Counted from the stretch's first letter, positions 25,764 through 35,344 are shown. The stretch is 64,000 nt of DNA from CBDDGJ01 sp965199285 (GCA_965199285.1 OZ240687.1:558001-622000), one strand, 5' to 3'. Numbers and translations are program-made. Notes: generated by a model not told the origin, from the letters alone.

Positions 25764-26561
25764 CTATGTATCTAATTGCATGAAGATTTTTCGCGCCTGC
25801 ACCAGTTTTTGCACATTATGGGTGCGGATATAATCCACCCCCTGCTCTTCCAGCCATAATTCCGCCGCTAATGTGGGACTATCAGCTTCCGCGAGCGTCG
25901 CCCCTGAAATCTCTCGCAAGAAGCTCTTGCGGGAGACAGACACAAGAAGCGGCAGCTCAAATTGTGTTTTCAACTGTACTAAATTCTGCATGACGATGAT
26001 CGAGTTTTGCGGATCAGTTCCTAGAAAAAAACCCATACCAGGATCAATGATGATCCGCGCTTTCGCAATCCCTGCTTTTTCCAAAGCAGCAAGACGCATA
26101 TCAAAAAACTCAAATATCCGTGTCATAATATCGCTGGCGGCAACATCCATACGCTGCGCAATCCCGCGCGATTGGACAGCATACATCACAATCAGCTTAC
26201 AATCATACGCCGCAAGTTCATCATAAAAATCGGGGTCAGAAAATCCATGAATATCATTTAACCATTGCACCCCTTGCGCCAGCGCCCATTTTTGCGTTTG
26301 CGTATAAAAACTATCGACCGATAATTCATAGCCCGCTTCAATCAAAGGCGGAATGACGGTTTGCAAACGCTCTATTTCTTGCGCTGCCGATATATGGCTT
26401 GCATCAGGGTGGCTTGAGCTTGCACCAATATCAATTATTTTTGCGCCTTGTTGCGATAGGGTTTTCGCTTGCGCCAGTGCCTTTTCGGGCGAGAGATAGC
26501 GCCCGCCATCCGAAAAACTATCTTCCGTTACATTAACGATACCGACTATATCCGCCGTCAT
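25764..26561 (-). CDS. folP: Dihydropteroate synthase of the Sul-like type
   Basis: Condenses 6-hydroxymethyl-dihydropterin pyrophosphate with p-aminobenzoate in folate synthesis. 265 residues. The pterin/pyrophosphate loop is IVGIVNVTEDSFSDGGRYL. The second loop is IDIGASSSHPDA instead of the usual GGESTRPGA-like sequence, and the fifth is IIIDPGMGFFLGTDP, with SVSRKSFLREI near the end. These variants, and the stretches YLNDI-like WLNDIHGFSDPDFYDEL and YIRTH, match what I remember of the sulfonamide-resistance enzymes Sul1 and Sul2 far better than E. coli FolP. It is the only folP seen here and sits in the standard place between ftsH and glmM, so it is probably the resident enzyme. Confidence 0.93.
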   Translation of the reverse strand: MTADIVGIVNVTEDSFSDGGRYLSPEKALAQAKTLSQQGAKIIDIGASSSHPDASHISAAQEIERLQTVIPPLIEAGYELSVDSFYTQTQKWALAQGVQWLNDIHGFSDPDFYDELAAYDCKLIVMYAVQSRGIAQRMDVAASDIMTRIFEFFDMRLAALEKAGIAKARIIIDPGMGFFLGTDPQNSIIVMQNLVQLKTQFELPLLVSVSRKSFLREISGATLAEADSPTLAAELWLEEQGVDYIRTHNVQKLVQARKIFMQLDT

Positions 26562-26600
26562 TTATTAATCCCATATGAATAGCGGCAAATCTCTAGCGAG

Positions 26601-28490
26601 TTAAGTCCCCTGCGGCTCCGCGCCCCCTGGGACAATCGACGGAATGGGTGAACCGGTTTTATTGTTTGGCTTGCCATCATCGCCGCCATCGGGACGGTCA
26701 GGCAAAATCCCCGTCAGCAGGTTTTTAATTTCATCGCCTGTCAGCGTTTCATATTCCAACAACCCATTGGCAATTTTATGTAAATCATCAATTTTTTCGG
26801 TCAAAATCTGCCGTGCTTTTTCATAGCCACTATCAACCAGCTTGCGCACTTCGCGGTCAATCACTTGTTGCGTGCCATCCGCCATATTTTGCTGCTTGGC
26901 AACGCTGTGGCCAAGAAATACTTCTTGCTCATTTTCGGCATAAGCCAATGGCCCTAACTCATCACTCATCCCATAACGGGTGACCATAGCTTTAGCCATA
27001 TTTGTTGCCATTTGAATATCTGAAGACGCGCCGGATGTCACCTTATCACGGCCAAAAATAATTTCTTCAGCAACCCGTCCGCCCATTGCCACCGCTAAAT
27101 CTGCGTGGAATTTCTCCCGCGTCACTGATAATTGATCACGCTCCGGCAGGCGCATCACCATACCAAGCGCGCGCCCACGCGGAATAATTGTCGCCTTATG
27201 AATGGGGTCAGAGGCAGGCGCGTTTAACGCCACCAAAGCATGCCCGCCTTCATGATAGGCGGTGAGTTTTTTCTCTTCATCCGTCATCACCATAGAGCGG
27301 CGTTCTGAACCCATCATCACCTTATCTTTGGCATCTTCAAATTCTTGCATTGTGACAATTTTCTTATTGCGCCGCGCCGCCAAAAGCGCTGCTTCATTTA
27401 CCAGATTGGCAAGGTCAGCACCTGAAAACCCAGGGGTTCCACGCGCAATGATACGGGCATCAACATCGCCCGCCATCGGCACTTTTTTCATATGCACTTT
27501 CAAAATTTGCTCGCGACCCGTAATATCCGGATTGGGAACCACCACTTGCCGGTCAAACCGACCGGGGCGCAATAATGCCGGATCCAGCACATCCGGACGG
27601 TTCGTCGCCGCAATCAGAATAATCCCCTCATTGGCTTCAAACCCATCCATCTCGACCAAAAGCTGATTAAGAGTTTGCTCGCGTTCATCATTGCCGCCGC
27701 CCAAGCCAGCTCCCCGATGCCGCCCGACCGCATCAATCTCATCAATAAAAATAATGCACGGCGCATTGCGTTTGGCTTGCTCAAACATATCGCGCACTCG
27801 CGACGCGCCGACCCCGACAAACATTTCCACAAAATCAGAGCCTGAAATCGAAAAGAATGGTACATCCGCTTCGCCGGCAATGGCGCGCGCCAATAATGTT
27901 TTACCGGTTCCGGGGGGGCCTACCAAAAGCGCACCTTTGGGGATACGCCCGCCCAAACGCTGAAATTTGTTAGGGTCTTTTAGAAAATCGACAATCTCGT
28001 GCAAATCATCTTTTGCTTCATCAATACCGGCAACATCTTCAAACGTCACCCGCCCGCTGCCTTCATTTAACAGCTTGGCTTTTGATTTGCCAAACCCCAT
28101 CGCTTTGCCAGCCCCTCCACTCATTTGCCGCATAAAGAAAATCCATACCCCAATCAATAAAAGCATCGGGAACCAAGACAGCAAAACGCCCCAAAATGTC
28201 GGCCCCGTATCACGCGGTTGGGCGCTAATATTTACGCCGCGATCTTGTAGGCGTGGTAACAGGCCAGCATCATCTGGTGCATAGGTCTTAAACTGACCGC
28301 CATTTGTGTATGTCCCTTTAATTTCTCCATCAACGATGATCACCTGATTGACATTGCCCGCATCCACTTCGGCAATGAATTGCGAATAGCTGATTTCAGC
28401 CCCATTTTTAACTTCCACGCCCTGAAACATATTATACATCAGAAACAGAAGTAAAACGACACCACCCCAGATTAAGACATTTTTTGACAT
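26601..28490 (-). CDS. ftsH: ATP-dependent zinc metalloprotease FtsH
   Basis: Membrane-anchored AAA+ protease that degrades misfolded and regulatory membrane proteins. 629 residues. Two N-terminal membrane helices (VLIWGGVVLLLFLMYNMF and the segment around SWFPMLLLIGVWIFFMRQM) flank a periplasmic domain. Walker A is GPPGTGKTLLARA, Walker B IIFIDEIDAVGR, the second region of homology ATNRPDVLDPALLRPGRFD, and the zinc site TAYHEGGHALVAL. A proline-rich tail follows. It sits between tilS (79 bp upstream) and folP (39 bp downstream), the common alphaproteobacterial order. Confidence 0.98.
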   Translation of the reverse strand: MSKNVLIWGGVVLLLFLMYNMFQGVEVKNGAEISYSQFIAEVDAGNVNQVIIVDGEIKGTYTNGGQFKTYAPDDAGLLPRLQDRGVNISAQPRDTGPTFWGVLLSWFPMLLLIGVWIFFMRQMSGGAGKAMGFGKSKAKLLNEGSGRVTFEDVAGIDEAKDDLHEIVDFLKDPNKFQRLGGRIPKGALLVGPPGTGKTLLARAIAGEADVPFFSISGSDFVEMFVGVGASRVRDMFEQAKRNAPCIIFIDEIDAVGRHRGAGLGGGNDEREQTLNQLLVEMDGFEANEGIILIAATNRPDVLDPALLRPGRFDRQVVVPNPDITGREQILKVHMKKVPMAGDVDARIIARGTPGFSGADLANLVNEAALLAARRNKKIVTMQEFEDAKDKVMMGSERRSMVMTDEEKKLTAYHEGGHALVALNAPASDPIHKATIIPRGRALGMVMRLPERDQLSVTREKFHADLAVAMGGRVAEEIIFGRDKVTSGASSDIQMATNMAKAMVTRYGMSDELGPLAYAENEQEVFLGHSVAKQQNMADGTQQVIDREVRKLVDSGYEKARQILTEKIDDLHKIANGLLEYETLTGDEIKNLLTGILPDRPDGGDDGKPNNKTGSPIPSIVPGGAEPQGT

Positions 28491-28569
28491 AATTTTCCGC
28501 TTTCCTATTTAGCTTAATATAAGCCCTTTTCAGCTTAAAATATAAGCCTAACAATTCTTTTTTTCCAGT

Positions 28570-29856
28570 CTAAAGCGGCTTTTTTATTCGAAAAATATTA
28601 TAATTTTCGCTTAATACCGGAGAATCATAAAATTTACCGCCCTTCCATAGGCAGGGAAGTATCATCAAATATGGTTTTGGCATTACTTTAAGCCGTTTTT
28701 CTAGATTTACGACCTTCTCAGATGGCAGCTTAGCCATAAAAGCGTGAAAACTTTCTTTATCCATAGATTTTACCTGTAAGCCATTTATCGGCGCGGTTAG
28801 ATAAAACCGATTATCCCATAATATTTCATCGCCTTTTACCAATTTTAGAGGGGGTAAAGCCGCCGCATAGCGTGTCTCGCGCCCGATAAAAACAGACCCG
28901 CGCCGCCCGCATATTAAGCACTCTGAAAGGGTTGCCGAAAAAATATCGCCGGTTTCAATCCGAGTGACCATATTTTGCAATTTTTTATCCGATGGCGGGT
29001 AGAGCGCCGATGAAAAATAGGATAATCCCCGCTTTATGAGCCGTTTTTTGAGCGCCAGCGGCAGTTCAGAAAATAGCGCATGAGGAATTTGCAAAATCCC
29101 CCAATCGCGCCAAAGCGGACGTAAAATATGGTCAGCCCATTGATCCAGCCCATGCCGCACTTCACCTAATTGCGCAATACTACGCCCCATATGCGCGGCA
29201 GAAATTCCGGTTTTTTCTTCTAATAGAGGCAATATTTTACGGATTCGCACCCGCTCAAATATCTCATCCTGATTGGTCGGGTCTTCAATCCACCTCACTC
29301 CACTCTTACGCGCCACAGCGCGCAACATGTCAGGATGGTCTTCCAAAAAAGGGCGGATAAGTAAAATCTTGCCCCATTGCTGTTTTGCTGCCATTGCAGA
29401 CAGCCCATCTATTCCCGAACCCCGCGCCAGTCGCATCAAAAATGTCTCCATCTGGTCGTGAAGATGATGCGCTAAAATAAGCCCCTCCACCTGATGAGTC
29501 TCGCACCATCTCTGCATCAGCTGATAGCGGCTTTCACGCGCCCAATTTTGAATACCGGTTTTGGGTGGTTTGCTTTTAATTGATAATATTTTGCATGATA
29601 GCCCCAATTTTGCTGCCATTTTTGCGACATGGCTCGTCTCTTCCACCGCTTCTTTGCGTAACCCATGATTAACCGTCAACACGGTAAAGGCAGGCGCGTT
29701 TTTCAACTTCGCGCATTTTGCCAGCAGCGCCATTGCGCCGATTGAATCGCCGCCCCCTGAAACCGCAATCGCATAATGCGCGGCCGCATGAATATGGGTT
29801 ACATAATCAAGAAGCTGGCGCGGTGTTTTACGGGCATTGCGCACGACGACGCTCAA
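28570..29856 (-). CDS. tilS: tRNA(Ile)-lysidine synthetase
   Basis: Modifies C34 of the AUA-reading tRNA(Ile) to lysidine. About 420 residues. The PP-loop ATPase motif AIAVSGGGDSIGAMALLAK is followed by VLTVNHGLRKEAVEE, LILAHHLHDQMETFLMRLAR and GSGIDGLSAMA, all family-typical. The frame opens with TTG 29856; a GTG four codons later could also start, and both lie inside the 3' end of the ybgF gene, so the exact start is open. The C-terminal part is less conserved. It lies between the Tol-Pal genes and ftsH in one direction. Confidence 0.93.
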   Translation of the reverse strand: MSVVVRNARKTPRQLLDYVTHIHAAAHYAIAVSGGGDSIGAMALLAKCAKLKNAPAFTVLTVNHGLRKEAVEETSHVAKMAAKLGLSCKILSIKSKPPKTGIQNWARESRYQLMQRWCETHQVEGLILAHHLHDQMETFLMRLARGSGIDGLSAMAAKQQWGKILLIRPFLEDHPDMLRAVARKSGVRWIEDPTNQDEIFERVRIRKILPLLEEKTGISAAHMGRSIAQLGEVRHGLDQWADHILRPLWRDWGILQIPHALFSELPLALKKRLIKRGLSYFSSALYPPSDKKLQNMVTRIETGDIFSATLSECLICGRRGSVFIGRETRYAAALPPLKLVKGDEILWDNRFYLTAPINGLQVKSMDKESFHAFMAKLPSEKVVNLEKRLKVMPKPYLMILPCLWKGGKFYDSPVLSENYNIFRIKKPL

Positions 29857-30850
29857 TCTCAGAACGCTGAAGGATATTCTGTTTTACATTCGGGAATCGT
29901 GTCGGTAGCTGCTGCAATGTCATACAACCATCATCCTTATTCCCCAAGGCAAGCAGTGTAATCCCCAATTTCAAAAAACTATCCGGCGCTTTTGCCCCAT
30001 TTCCGTAATTTTGGACACCAGCAAGAAATGCCTCAGCAGCGCGCTTAAAATCCTGCTCAACATAATAGGCTTCACCAAGCCAATATTGTGCATGCCCTGC
30101 AAGCTCATGCGTCTCATAAAGCTCCAAAAACGATGTAAAATCGGTTGCTGCTTTTTTATATTCGCGTTTGCTAAGAGCCGCACGCGCCCGATCATAAAGC
30201 GCTTGCGGTGTATCCGCGCTTAAATTATCAATCGCACCCGCCAGCTCAATACCCTGATTGCTTTCACCGACCACTTCACCAACTAGCGGATCTTGCTCTG
30301 TGGTGTCGCTCTCTTGTGTTTCAACCGGCACAGGCGTTTGAATTGTACCAATAATTTGTGGCACTTCAGAGTTTTGTTGCTGTGATGATAGGCCACGTGC
30401 CTCTAACGCTTGGAAGCGATACTCAACATCGCTCATAAATTTTTCATACCGTTCCTCAAGACCAAGCACTGTACGTTTCATCATATCCACCTCACCTGTA
30501 AGCAGGCGTAAAGACTCCTCAATTTGTCCAAGCCGAAGACGAAACTCAGCCGCATCACTCGGCTCAGAACTTAAGCCAGAATTTTCTGAAGCCCCAGAAT
30601 TTGTTGAAACATGAGACCGATTATGCCGCAAATCGCGAATATCAATAAATATTTGCTTAAGCTGTGCTTCAAGCTGCAAAAGGCGCGCATCCATTTCCTC
30701 CAGCTGCGCGATTTCGGTTAAACTATCCGGCCTGTTATTAAAACCCTGATTATTGAGGCTTTGAGCTCCCACCTCTAAAGTGAACACCGGTACAGCGAAT
30801 AAAACGATAACTGGACAAACAAATCGTCTAAATAGGCGCTGAAGCATCAT
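29828..30850 (-). CDS. cpoB: Tol-Pal system protein YbgF (CpoB)
   Basis: Periplasmic partner of the Tol-Pal complex that coordinates peptidoglycan synthesis with outer-membrane constriction. 340 residues. Signal peptide FVCPVIVLFAVPVFTLEVGA near the N-terminus, a long coiled-coil region (about residues 45-160) and C-terminal TPR repeats (YDRARAALSKREYKKAATDF, HAQYWLGEAYYVEQDFKRAA). It ends RRRAQCP. The central linker (about 170-210) is acidic and low-complexity. It lies 34 bp downstream of pal and overlaps tilS. Confidence 0.93.
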   Translation of the reverse strand: MMLQRLFRRFVCPVIVLFAVPVFTLEVGAQSLNNQGFNNRPDSLTEIAQLEEMDARLLQLEAQLKQIFIDIRDLRHNRSHVSTNSGASENSGLSSEPSDAAEFRLRLGQIEESLRLLTGEVDMMKRTVLGLEERYEKFMSDVEYRFQALEARGLSSQQQNSEVPQIIGTIQTPVPVETQESDTTEQDPLVGEVVGESNQGIELAGAIDNLSADTPQALYDRARAALSKREYKKAATDFTSFLELYETHELAGHAQYWLGEAYYVEQDFKRAAEAFLAGVQNYGNGAKAPDSFLKLGITLLALGNKDDGCMTLQQLPTRFPNVKQNILQRSEIERRRAQCP

Positions 30851-30884
30851 ATGCTTATGTATAGTCTATCAATTTGAGGTGCGC

Positions 30885-31388
30885 TTATCTAAGCACGGTC
30901 ACCGCACGCCGATTTTTTGACCAGCATGTTTCACTTGAACAGGTGGCAACAGGCCGTTCCTTACCAAAAGAAACCGTATTAATACGATCAGCAGGAACCC
31001 CGCGATATATCAGATAATCCTTTATCGCAGCCGACCGACGCGCCCCGAGCCCAAGATTATACTCGCGCGTACCGCGTTCATCGGCATGGCCTTCAATCAC
31101 AAAACGAGCATCATTTTGCTTCAGCCAGTCGGCTTGACGATCCAAAACAGCTTTTGCTTCAGATGTCAAAGATGACCGATTGACCGCAAAGAAAACCCGA
31201 TCATGTACATTTGCGCTTAAAAACCTGGTTCCATCCGACAATGCTGTCGAAGATACCCCACCAGAAGATGAGCCACTAAGCGCGTTTACGCCAGAAGCTC
31301 CGTTACTATTTGTTCCGCCCCCACAAGCTGCTAAAATAAAAGCTGTCGCAACAACAACTGTTATACTTTTTAGATTTGAAAAGTGCAT
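30885..31388 (-). CDS. pal: Peptidoglycan-associated lipoprotein Pal
   Basis: Outer-membrane lipoprotein that anchors to peptidoglycan. 167 residues. Lipoprotein signal with lipobox LAACGGG, a Ser/Gly-rich linker, and a C-terminal OmpA-like domain with FVIEGHADERGTREYNLGLG and ARRSAAIKDYLIYRG, which carry the diaminopimelate-binding Asp and Arg. It lies between tolB and ybgF. The 171-bp spacer to tolB is AT-rich and could hold an extra promoter. Confidence 0.97.
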   Translation of the reverse strand: MHFSNLKSITVVVATAFILAACGGGTNSNGASGVNALSGSSSGGVSSTALSDGTRFLSANVHDRVFFAVNRSSLTSEAKAVLDRQADWLKQNDARFVIEGHADERGTREYNLGLGARRSAAIKDYLIYRGVPADRINTVSFGKERPVATCSSETCWSKNRRAVTVLR

Positions 31389-31559
31389 GTTTACTCCTTG
31401 AAAACTTAAGCAGTTCTATTTTTTTTGTCTTTTAACCCATTACAATAAAAAATGCAATCAATTAGGATTAAATTGCATAATATCATGACTACACCATAAT
31501 TATGGCATTTTTGTGAACCTGTATTAGAATCAATAAATTATAGCCATTTGCTTTATATT
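31389..31559 (-). promoter_or_regulatory. tolB-pal spacer
   Basis: A 171-bp AT-rich gap in an otherwise tightly packed operon. Except for a plain ribosome-binding stretch (AAGGAG-like, at the pal start) nothing definite is visible; it may contain a separate pal promoter. Confidence 0.25.
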
Positions 31560-32861
31560 CTATTCTAATCGAGGCGACCAGGCAGGATCTGATGCCCAAC
31601 CAATGGTTCGGATCATGCGCTCATTATAACCGGTGACATCAACAGTCCATAATTGTGGTCCTGCCGTCTCATCTTCAGATTCACGAAAAAAAGCAATCAC
31701 CCGCCCATTTGGCGACCAGCTTGGCCCTTCATTATGATAACCTTCGGTTAAAATCCGTTCGCCCGTGCCGTCTGGTTTCATAACCCCGATGAGAAATCGC
31801 CCCTTATATATTTTTGTAAAAGCGATTAAATCGCCACGCGGCGACCATACGGGTGTCGCATAAACACCTTTGCCATAACTAATACGCTTCACCTGACTGC
31901 CATCAGCGCTCATAGTATAAAGCTGTTGTCCGCCTGCTCGATCTGACTCAAAAACGATTTTCTGTCCATCAGGGGCAAAAGATGGGGCGGTATCGATCGC
32001 GCGGGCTGTGGTTAAACGCTGGATCTCGCGGGTGCGCAAATCGAGCGTATAGACATTGGAGCTACCACTGCGTTCAAGGCTCATAATGATTTTATGACCA
32101 TCGGGCGAAAAGCGCGGCGCAAATGTCATGCCTGGAAAATCGCCAACCACTTCCTGCTGTCCGGTCTCAATATTGAGAAGATAGACGCGCGGCTTGGCAT
32201 TCACATAAGATAAATAGGTGATCTCTTGTGCGGTCGGACTAAATCTTGGAGTGAGGGATAAAAATTTCCCGCTGGTTAATTCTTGCTGATTAAAGCCATC
32301 CTGATCCATAATCGCCAGACGCTTCACCCGTCTGTTTTTTGTGCCTGATTCTGCGACATAGACAATCCGCGTATCGAAATAACCTTCCTCACCGGTTAGG
32401 CGCTCATAAACAGCATCCGCAATCAAATGCCCGATCCGCCGCCAGTTTTTTTCTGGTGTGATAAACTGCAAACCAATAATTTGCTGCTGTGCGGCAACAT
32501 CCCAAAGCCGAAACTCAACCCGCAAGCGCGCACCCGCTTCACGCGTGACATTACCAACAATAAGCGCTTGTGCATTAATGAGTTTCCAGTCAGAAAAACG
32601 GGGAAGCTGGTTCACCACGATTTGCTTTTGTAAAAAGGCCTGGCGCGAAATTGGTGTGAACAAACCGCTACGTTCGAGATCATCACTCACAACTTGCGCC
32701 AGCGCCCGACCGATCTCATTGGCGCCAGAAAAATCAGCCACCGCGATGGGCATAGGCTTTACATTGCCTTGCGTAATATCAATCCGCAACACCGCATATG
32801 CGGCAGGCTGAGAGAGCAGATTTAAGACGATAAGGGCAAAAATAAATCGAATATATCTCAT
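31560..32861 (-). CDS. tolB: Tol-Pal system beta-propeller protein TolB
   Basis: Periplasmic component that binds Pal. 433 residues. An N-terminal signal peptide (FIFALIVLNLLSQPAAYA) is followed by an alpha/beta domain and a six-bladed beta-propeller whose blades repeat variants of the W-S-P-x-G and F-S-P-D-G motifs (FAPRFSPDGHKIIMSLER, TAPSFAPDGQKIVFESDR, ATPVWSPRGDLIAFTK, EGPSWSPNGRVIAFFRE). It ends ASDPAWSPRLE. It overlaps the tolA stop by four bases (ATGA). Confidence 0.97.
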   Translation of the reverse strand: MRYIRFIFALIVLNLLSQPAAYAVLRIDITQGNVKPMPIAVADFSGANEIGRALAQVVSDDLERSGLFTPISRQAFLQKQIVVNQLPRFSDWKLINAQALIVGNVTREAGARLRVEFRLWDVAAQQQIIGLQFITPEKNWRRIGHLIADAVYERLTGEEGYFDTRIVYVAESGTKNRRVKRLAIMDQDGFNQQELTSGKFLSLTPRFSPTAQEITYLSYVNAKPRVYLLNIETGQQEVVGDFPGMTFAPRFSPDGHKIIMSLERSGSSNVYTLDLRTREIQRLTTARAIDTAPSFAPDGQKIVFESDRAGGQQLYTMSADGSQVKRISYGKGVYATPVWSPRGDLIAFTKIYKGRFLIGVMKPDGTGERILTEGYHNEGPSWSPNGRVIAFFRESEDETAGPQLWTVDVTGYNERMIRTIGWASDPAWSPRLE

Positions 32862-33760
32862 CTTTGTTCCAACATTTGCTGAGGGTTAAAGGTTAGTTCA
32901 ATATCGCGCCAAAGCGCATATTTTTCAACCGGCATTTGAAAAGGCTGGCATTGGTGAACAGCTCTTAGCACACTTTCCGCCGCGGCGCGATAAAAAGGAT
33001 CACCACGTCGATTTTGTGTATCTAACACAAATGGGCCTTGAGCGATTGAACCATCGCGATTGAGTCCGAGCCTGATTTGAATGACTAGATTTTCGCTATC
33101 GCGCGCCCCGGCCGGAATACTCCAGCATTTTTGAATCTGCGCCCGAAACGCATCAATTTCAGAAACCGCTAGAGCTTGCGCGCCTTCACTTTGTGTATCC
33201 TCATCAGCTTTCGCAATATCCTCCACAGCTTCCGGGATTTTATTTAAAAGCGCCGCGATTCTGGTTAAATCAAGCGATTCCGGCTCTGCTTTAACAATCT
33301 CCGGCTTCTGGATCGGCACAGGACGCGGCAAAATTATGGGAGTTGTTGTCACAAATTCAGGGGGCGTTTCTTCTATCGCCTGCGATGATTGTGGTGCTGT
33401 TTCAACCGGCTTATCTGCAACGGGCGCTTCGATAATGTCTGGTTCCGGTATCGGGATGGCATCTTCAATCGGCACGGGAGCGGGCGCTGGCTTTTGTTCC
33501 CGCACCGCCACCTCTTCTGCCTGCACGGGGGCTTCACCCTCTGACGGTTGTTCAGAAATGATGGTCTCTTTATCTATGGTGAGAAACTCAATCGGAATTA
33601 CCACAGGCGGCTGCGGGCGTATATGAAGATCGCTTTGCCAAAACGCAAAACCAAATATAAAGACAAAATGGAGCAGAAACGAAAGCGACATATCGCCAGT
33701 TCCGCGTAACACGACAAGAAGAGGCGCTAAAACGGGGCGAAGGAATGATTTATCGGACAT
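32858..33760 (-). CDS. tolA: TolA / TonB-family energy-transducing protein
   Basis: Spans the periplasm and links the TolQR motor to TolB-Pal. 300 residues. One N-terminal membrane helix (SLSFLLHFVFIFGFAFW), a proline- and glutamate-rich periplasmic stalk (about residues 75-180), and a C-terminal domain (AFRAQIQKCWSIPAGARDSE, VIQIRLGLNRDGSIAQGPFV) typical of TolA domain III in alphaproteobacteria. It overlaps tolR by 11 bases and tolB by four. Confidence 0.92.
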   Translation of the reverse strand: MSDKSFLRPVLAPLLVVLRGTGDMSLSFLLHFVFIFGFAFWQSDLHIRPQPPVVIPIEFLTIDKETIISEQPSEGEAPVQAEEVAVREQKPAPAPVPIEDAIPIPEPDIIEAPVADKPVETAPQSSQAIEETPPEFVTTTPIILPRPVPIQKPEIVKAEPESLDLTRIAALLNKIPEAVEDIAKADEDTQSEGAQALAVSEIDAFRAQIQKCWSIPAGARDSENLVIQIRLGLNRDGSIAQGPFVLDTQNRRGDPFYRAAAESVLRAVHQCQPFQMPVEKYALWRDIELTFNPQQMLEQR

Positions 33761-34184
33761 TTTCTGTGACCAATGCCACTTTTCTGAATCCGGCAGCGTT
33801 TAAACGCGCAATAATTGCCGCCACCTCACCATATGAAACATCCTGATCGCCCCGCACATAAATCCGTTGATCTTGATTATATTCAGTGATCGCCTGAATG
33901 GTCACGACAATATCAGATAAAGGGATTGGATTATCTTGTAAAAAAATCTCACCCGCCGCATTAATCGTGATTGTCAATGGCTGTTGCTGCTCGCTTAATT
34001 GCTTGGCGGCCGCATCTGGCAGGTTCACCTTCACCCCGACCGTCAATAGAGGCGCGGCCACCATAAAGACGATGAGCAAAACCAACATCACATCAACCAT
34101 AGGGGTAATATTGATCTCACTCATCAACACGCCCGCACGTCTGGTACGGGATGATGACGACAAATGTGAAGGCGGCATATTCAT
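33750..34184 (-). CDS. tolR: TolR, ExbD/TolR family
   Basis: 144 residues. Part of the proton-driven TolQ-TolR motor. A short cytoplasmic segment ending in MSEINITPMVDVMLVLLIVF carries the single membrane helix with the conserved proton-relay Asp (in MVDVMLVLL). The periplasmic domain contains KVNLPDAAAKQL and QRIYVRGDQDVSYGEVAAI. It lies three bases after tolQ. Confidence 0.96.
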   Translation of the reverse strand: MNMPPSHLSSSSRTRRAGVLMSEINITPMVDVMLVLLIVFMVAAPLLTVGVKVNLPDAAAKQLSEQQQPLTITINAAGEIFLQDNPIPLSDIVVTIQAITEYNQDQRIYVRGDQDVSYGEVAAIIARLNAAGFRKVALVTENVR

Positions 34185-34187
34185 CGC

Positions 34188-34874
34188 TCATACTTTGCCT
34201 TTTTGGGAGCCAAGAAAATAGCCAAATTCATGCCCAAAGCGTTCCAGCGCGAGGGTGAATATGCGTATATCATTGGTAAATTTATTATAAAACAAAACCG
34301 CCGGGATCGCCGCTAACAATCCCAAACCGGTTGCAAATAGAGCTTCAGCAATACCAGGAGCGACCACAGCAAGGTTCGTATCCTGCGTTTGCGCGATCGC
34401 CTGAAAGCTATTCATAATCCCCCACACTGTGCCAAATAACCCAACAAAGGGCGATACAGCGCCAACGCTGGCGATAAAGATCATCCGGCTTTGCAACCGC
34501 TCAATCGCCCGATCAATCTCAAATTCAATCACCTGGCGCATATAGGTTTCGATATTTTTATCTTGCCGCTCTTTTGCATCGCGCCATTCACGATAAGCGG
34601 CACGCATGAGCTTGCCGATCGGATGCGCGGGTGCGCGTTCCAGCCGCCCCCATAATACCCCAAAACTCTCACTATCGATCAACATGCCTGGGAAATAAAG
34701 GCCGACACGGCGGAATTTATAGAACTGCCGCAATTTCTGGAAAATAATCGACCAGCATATGATCGATGTCAGCACCAAGCCAATCATCACCGCTTTTACG
34801 ACCCAATCAGCGCGAAAGAAAAGCGCCCATAATGAAAAATCTGTTTGCGCGATTTGCCCTAATTCATCTATCAT
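34188..34874 (-). CDS. tolQ: TolQ, MotA/TolQ/ExbB family
   Basis: 228 residues, three membrane helices: one near residues 25-45 (VVKAVMIGLVLTSIICWSII), then IFIASVGAVSPFVGLFGTVW and LFATGLGLLAAIPAVLFYNK after a large cytoplasmic loop. GLFGTVWGIMNSF is the conserved pore-lining motif. A GGAG site precedes the ATG. It follows ybgC by 50 bp and starts the tolQRAB set. Confidence 0.97.
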   Translation of the reverse strand: MIDELGQIAQTDFSLWALFFRADWVVKAVMIGLVLTSIICWSIIFQKLRQFYKFRRVGLYFPGMLIDSESFGVLWGRLERAPAHPIGKLMRAAYREWRDAKERQDKNIETYMRQVIEFEIDRAIERLQSRMIFIASVGAVSPFVGLFGTVWGIMNSFQAIAQTQDTNLAVVAPGIAEALFATGLGLLAAIPAVLFYNKFTNDIRIFTLALERFGHEFGYFLGSQKGKV

Positions 34875-34924
34875 ACCGGCTCCTTTAGCAAGAAAATATG
34901 ACCAAAATTTGTCATCATCTTATT

Positions 34925-35344
34925 TTAAGCTCCACTCATATGCATTTCTAATGCTTTTTTAACCGATTCCGGCAAGCGCTTCGGTTTGGCTTGTTCATCA
35001 ATACAGGCAATATCAATGTGAGCCTGCCATAATAATGTCTCATCGCGGTAAATTTTTTGTTCGGCAGAAAGCCGTGCACCGCGCGCATGGGTAAAGCGCG
35101 TCTCGACCATTAATTCATCATCAATCCGGGCGGGGCTTAAAAAGTCGATATTCATTTTCACAATCGCAAAGGCAAGCGCGGGCGATAGCTTTGCAAGTTC
35201 ATAATGATGCACGCCAATGGCACGCAAAAACTCGCTCCGCCCGCGTTCGGCAAATTTCAGATAATTGGCATGATAAACAACACCTGAAAAATCCGTATCC
35301 TCATAATAAATCCGTACTGGCAAATGGTGAACAAATTCAGTCAT
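34925..35344 (-). CDS. ybgC: Acyl-CoA thioesterase YbgC, Tol-Pal associated
   Basis: Hotdog-fold thioesterase of about 139 residues, usually encoded at the head of the tol-pal cluster. The signature is VRIYYEDTDFSGVVYHANYL, with the catalytic Asp in DTDFSG. The ATG at 35344 is chosen because GAAGGGGAGAAGG precedes it; the longer frame lies inside ruvB. It overlaps the end of ruvB by 8 bases. Confidence 0.95.
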   Translation of the reverse strand: MTEFVHHLPVRIYYEDTDFSGVVYHANYLKFAERGRSEFLRAIGVHHYELAKLSPALAFAIVKMNIDFLSPARIDDELMVETRFTHARGARLSAEQKIYRDETLLWQAHIDIACIDEQAKPKRLPESVKKALEMHMSGA

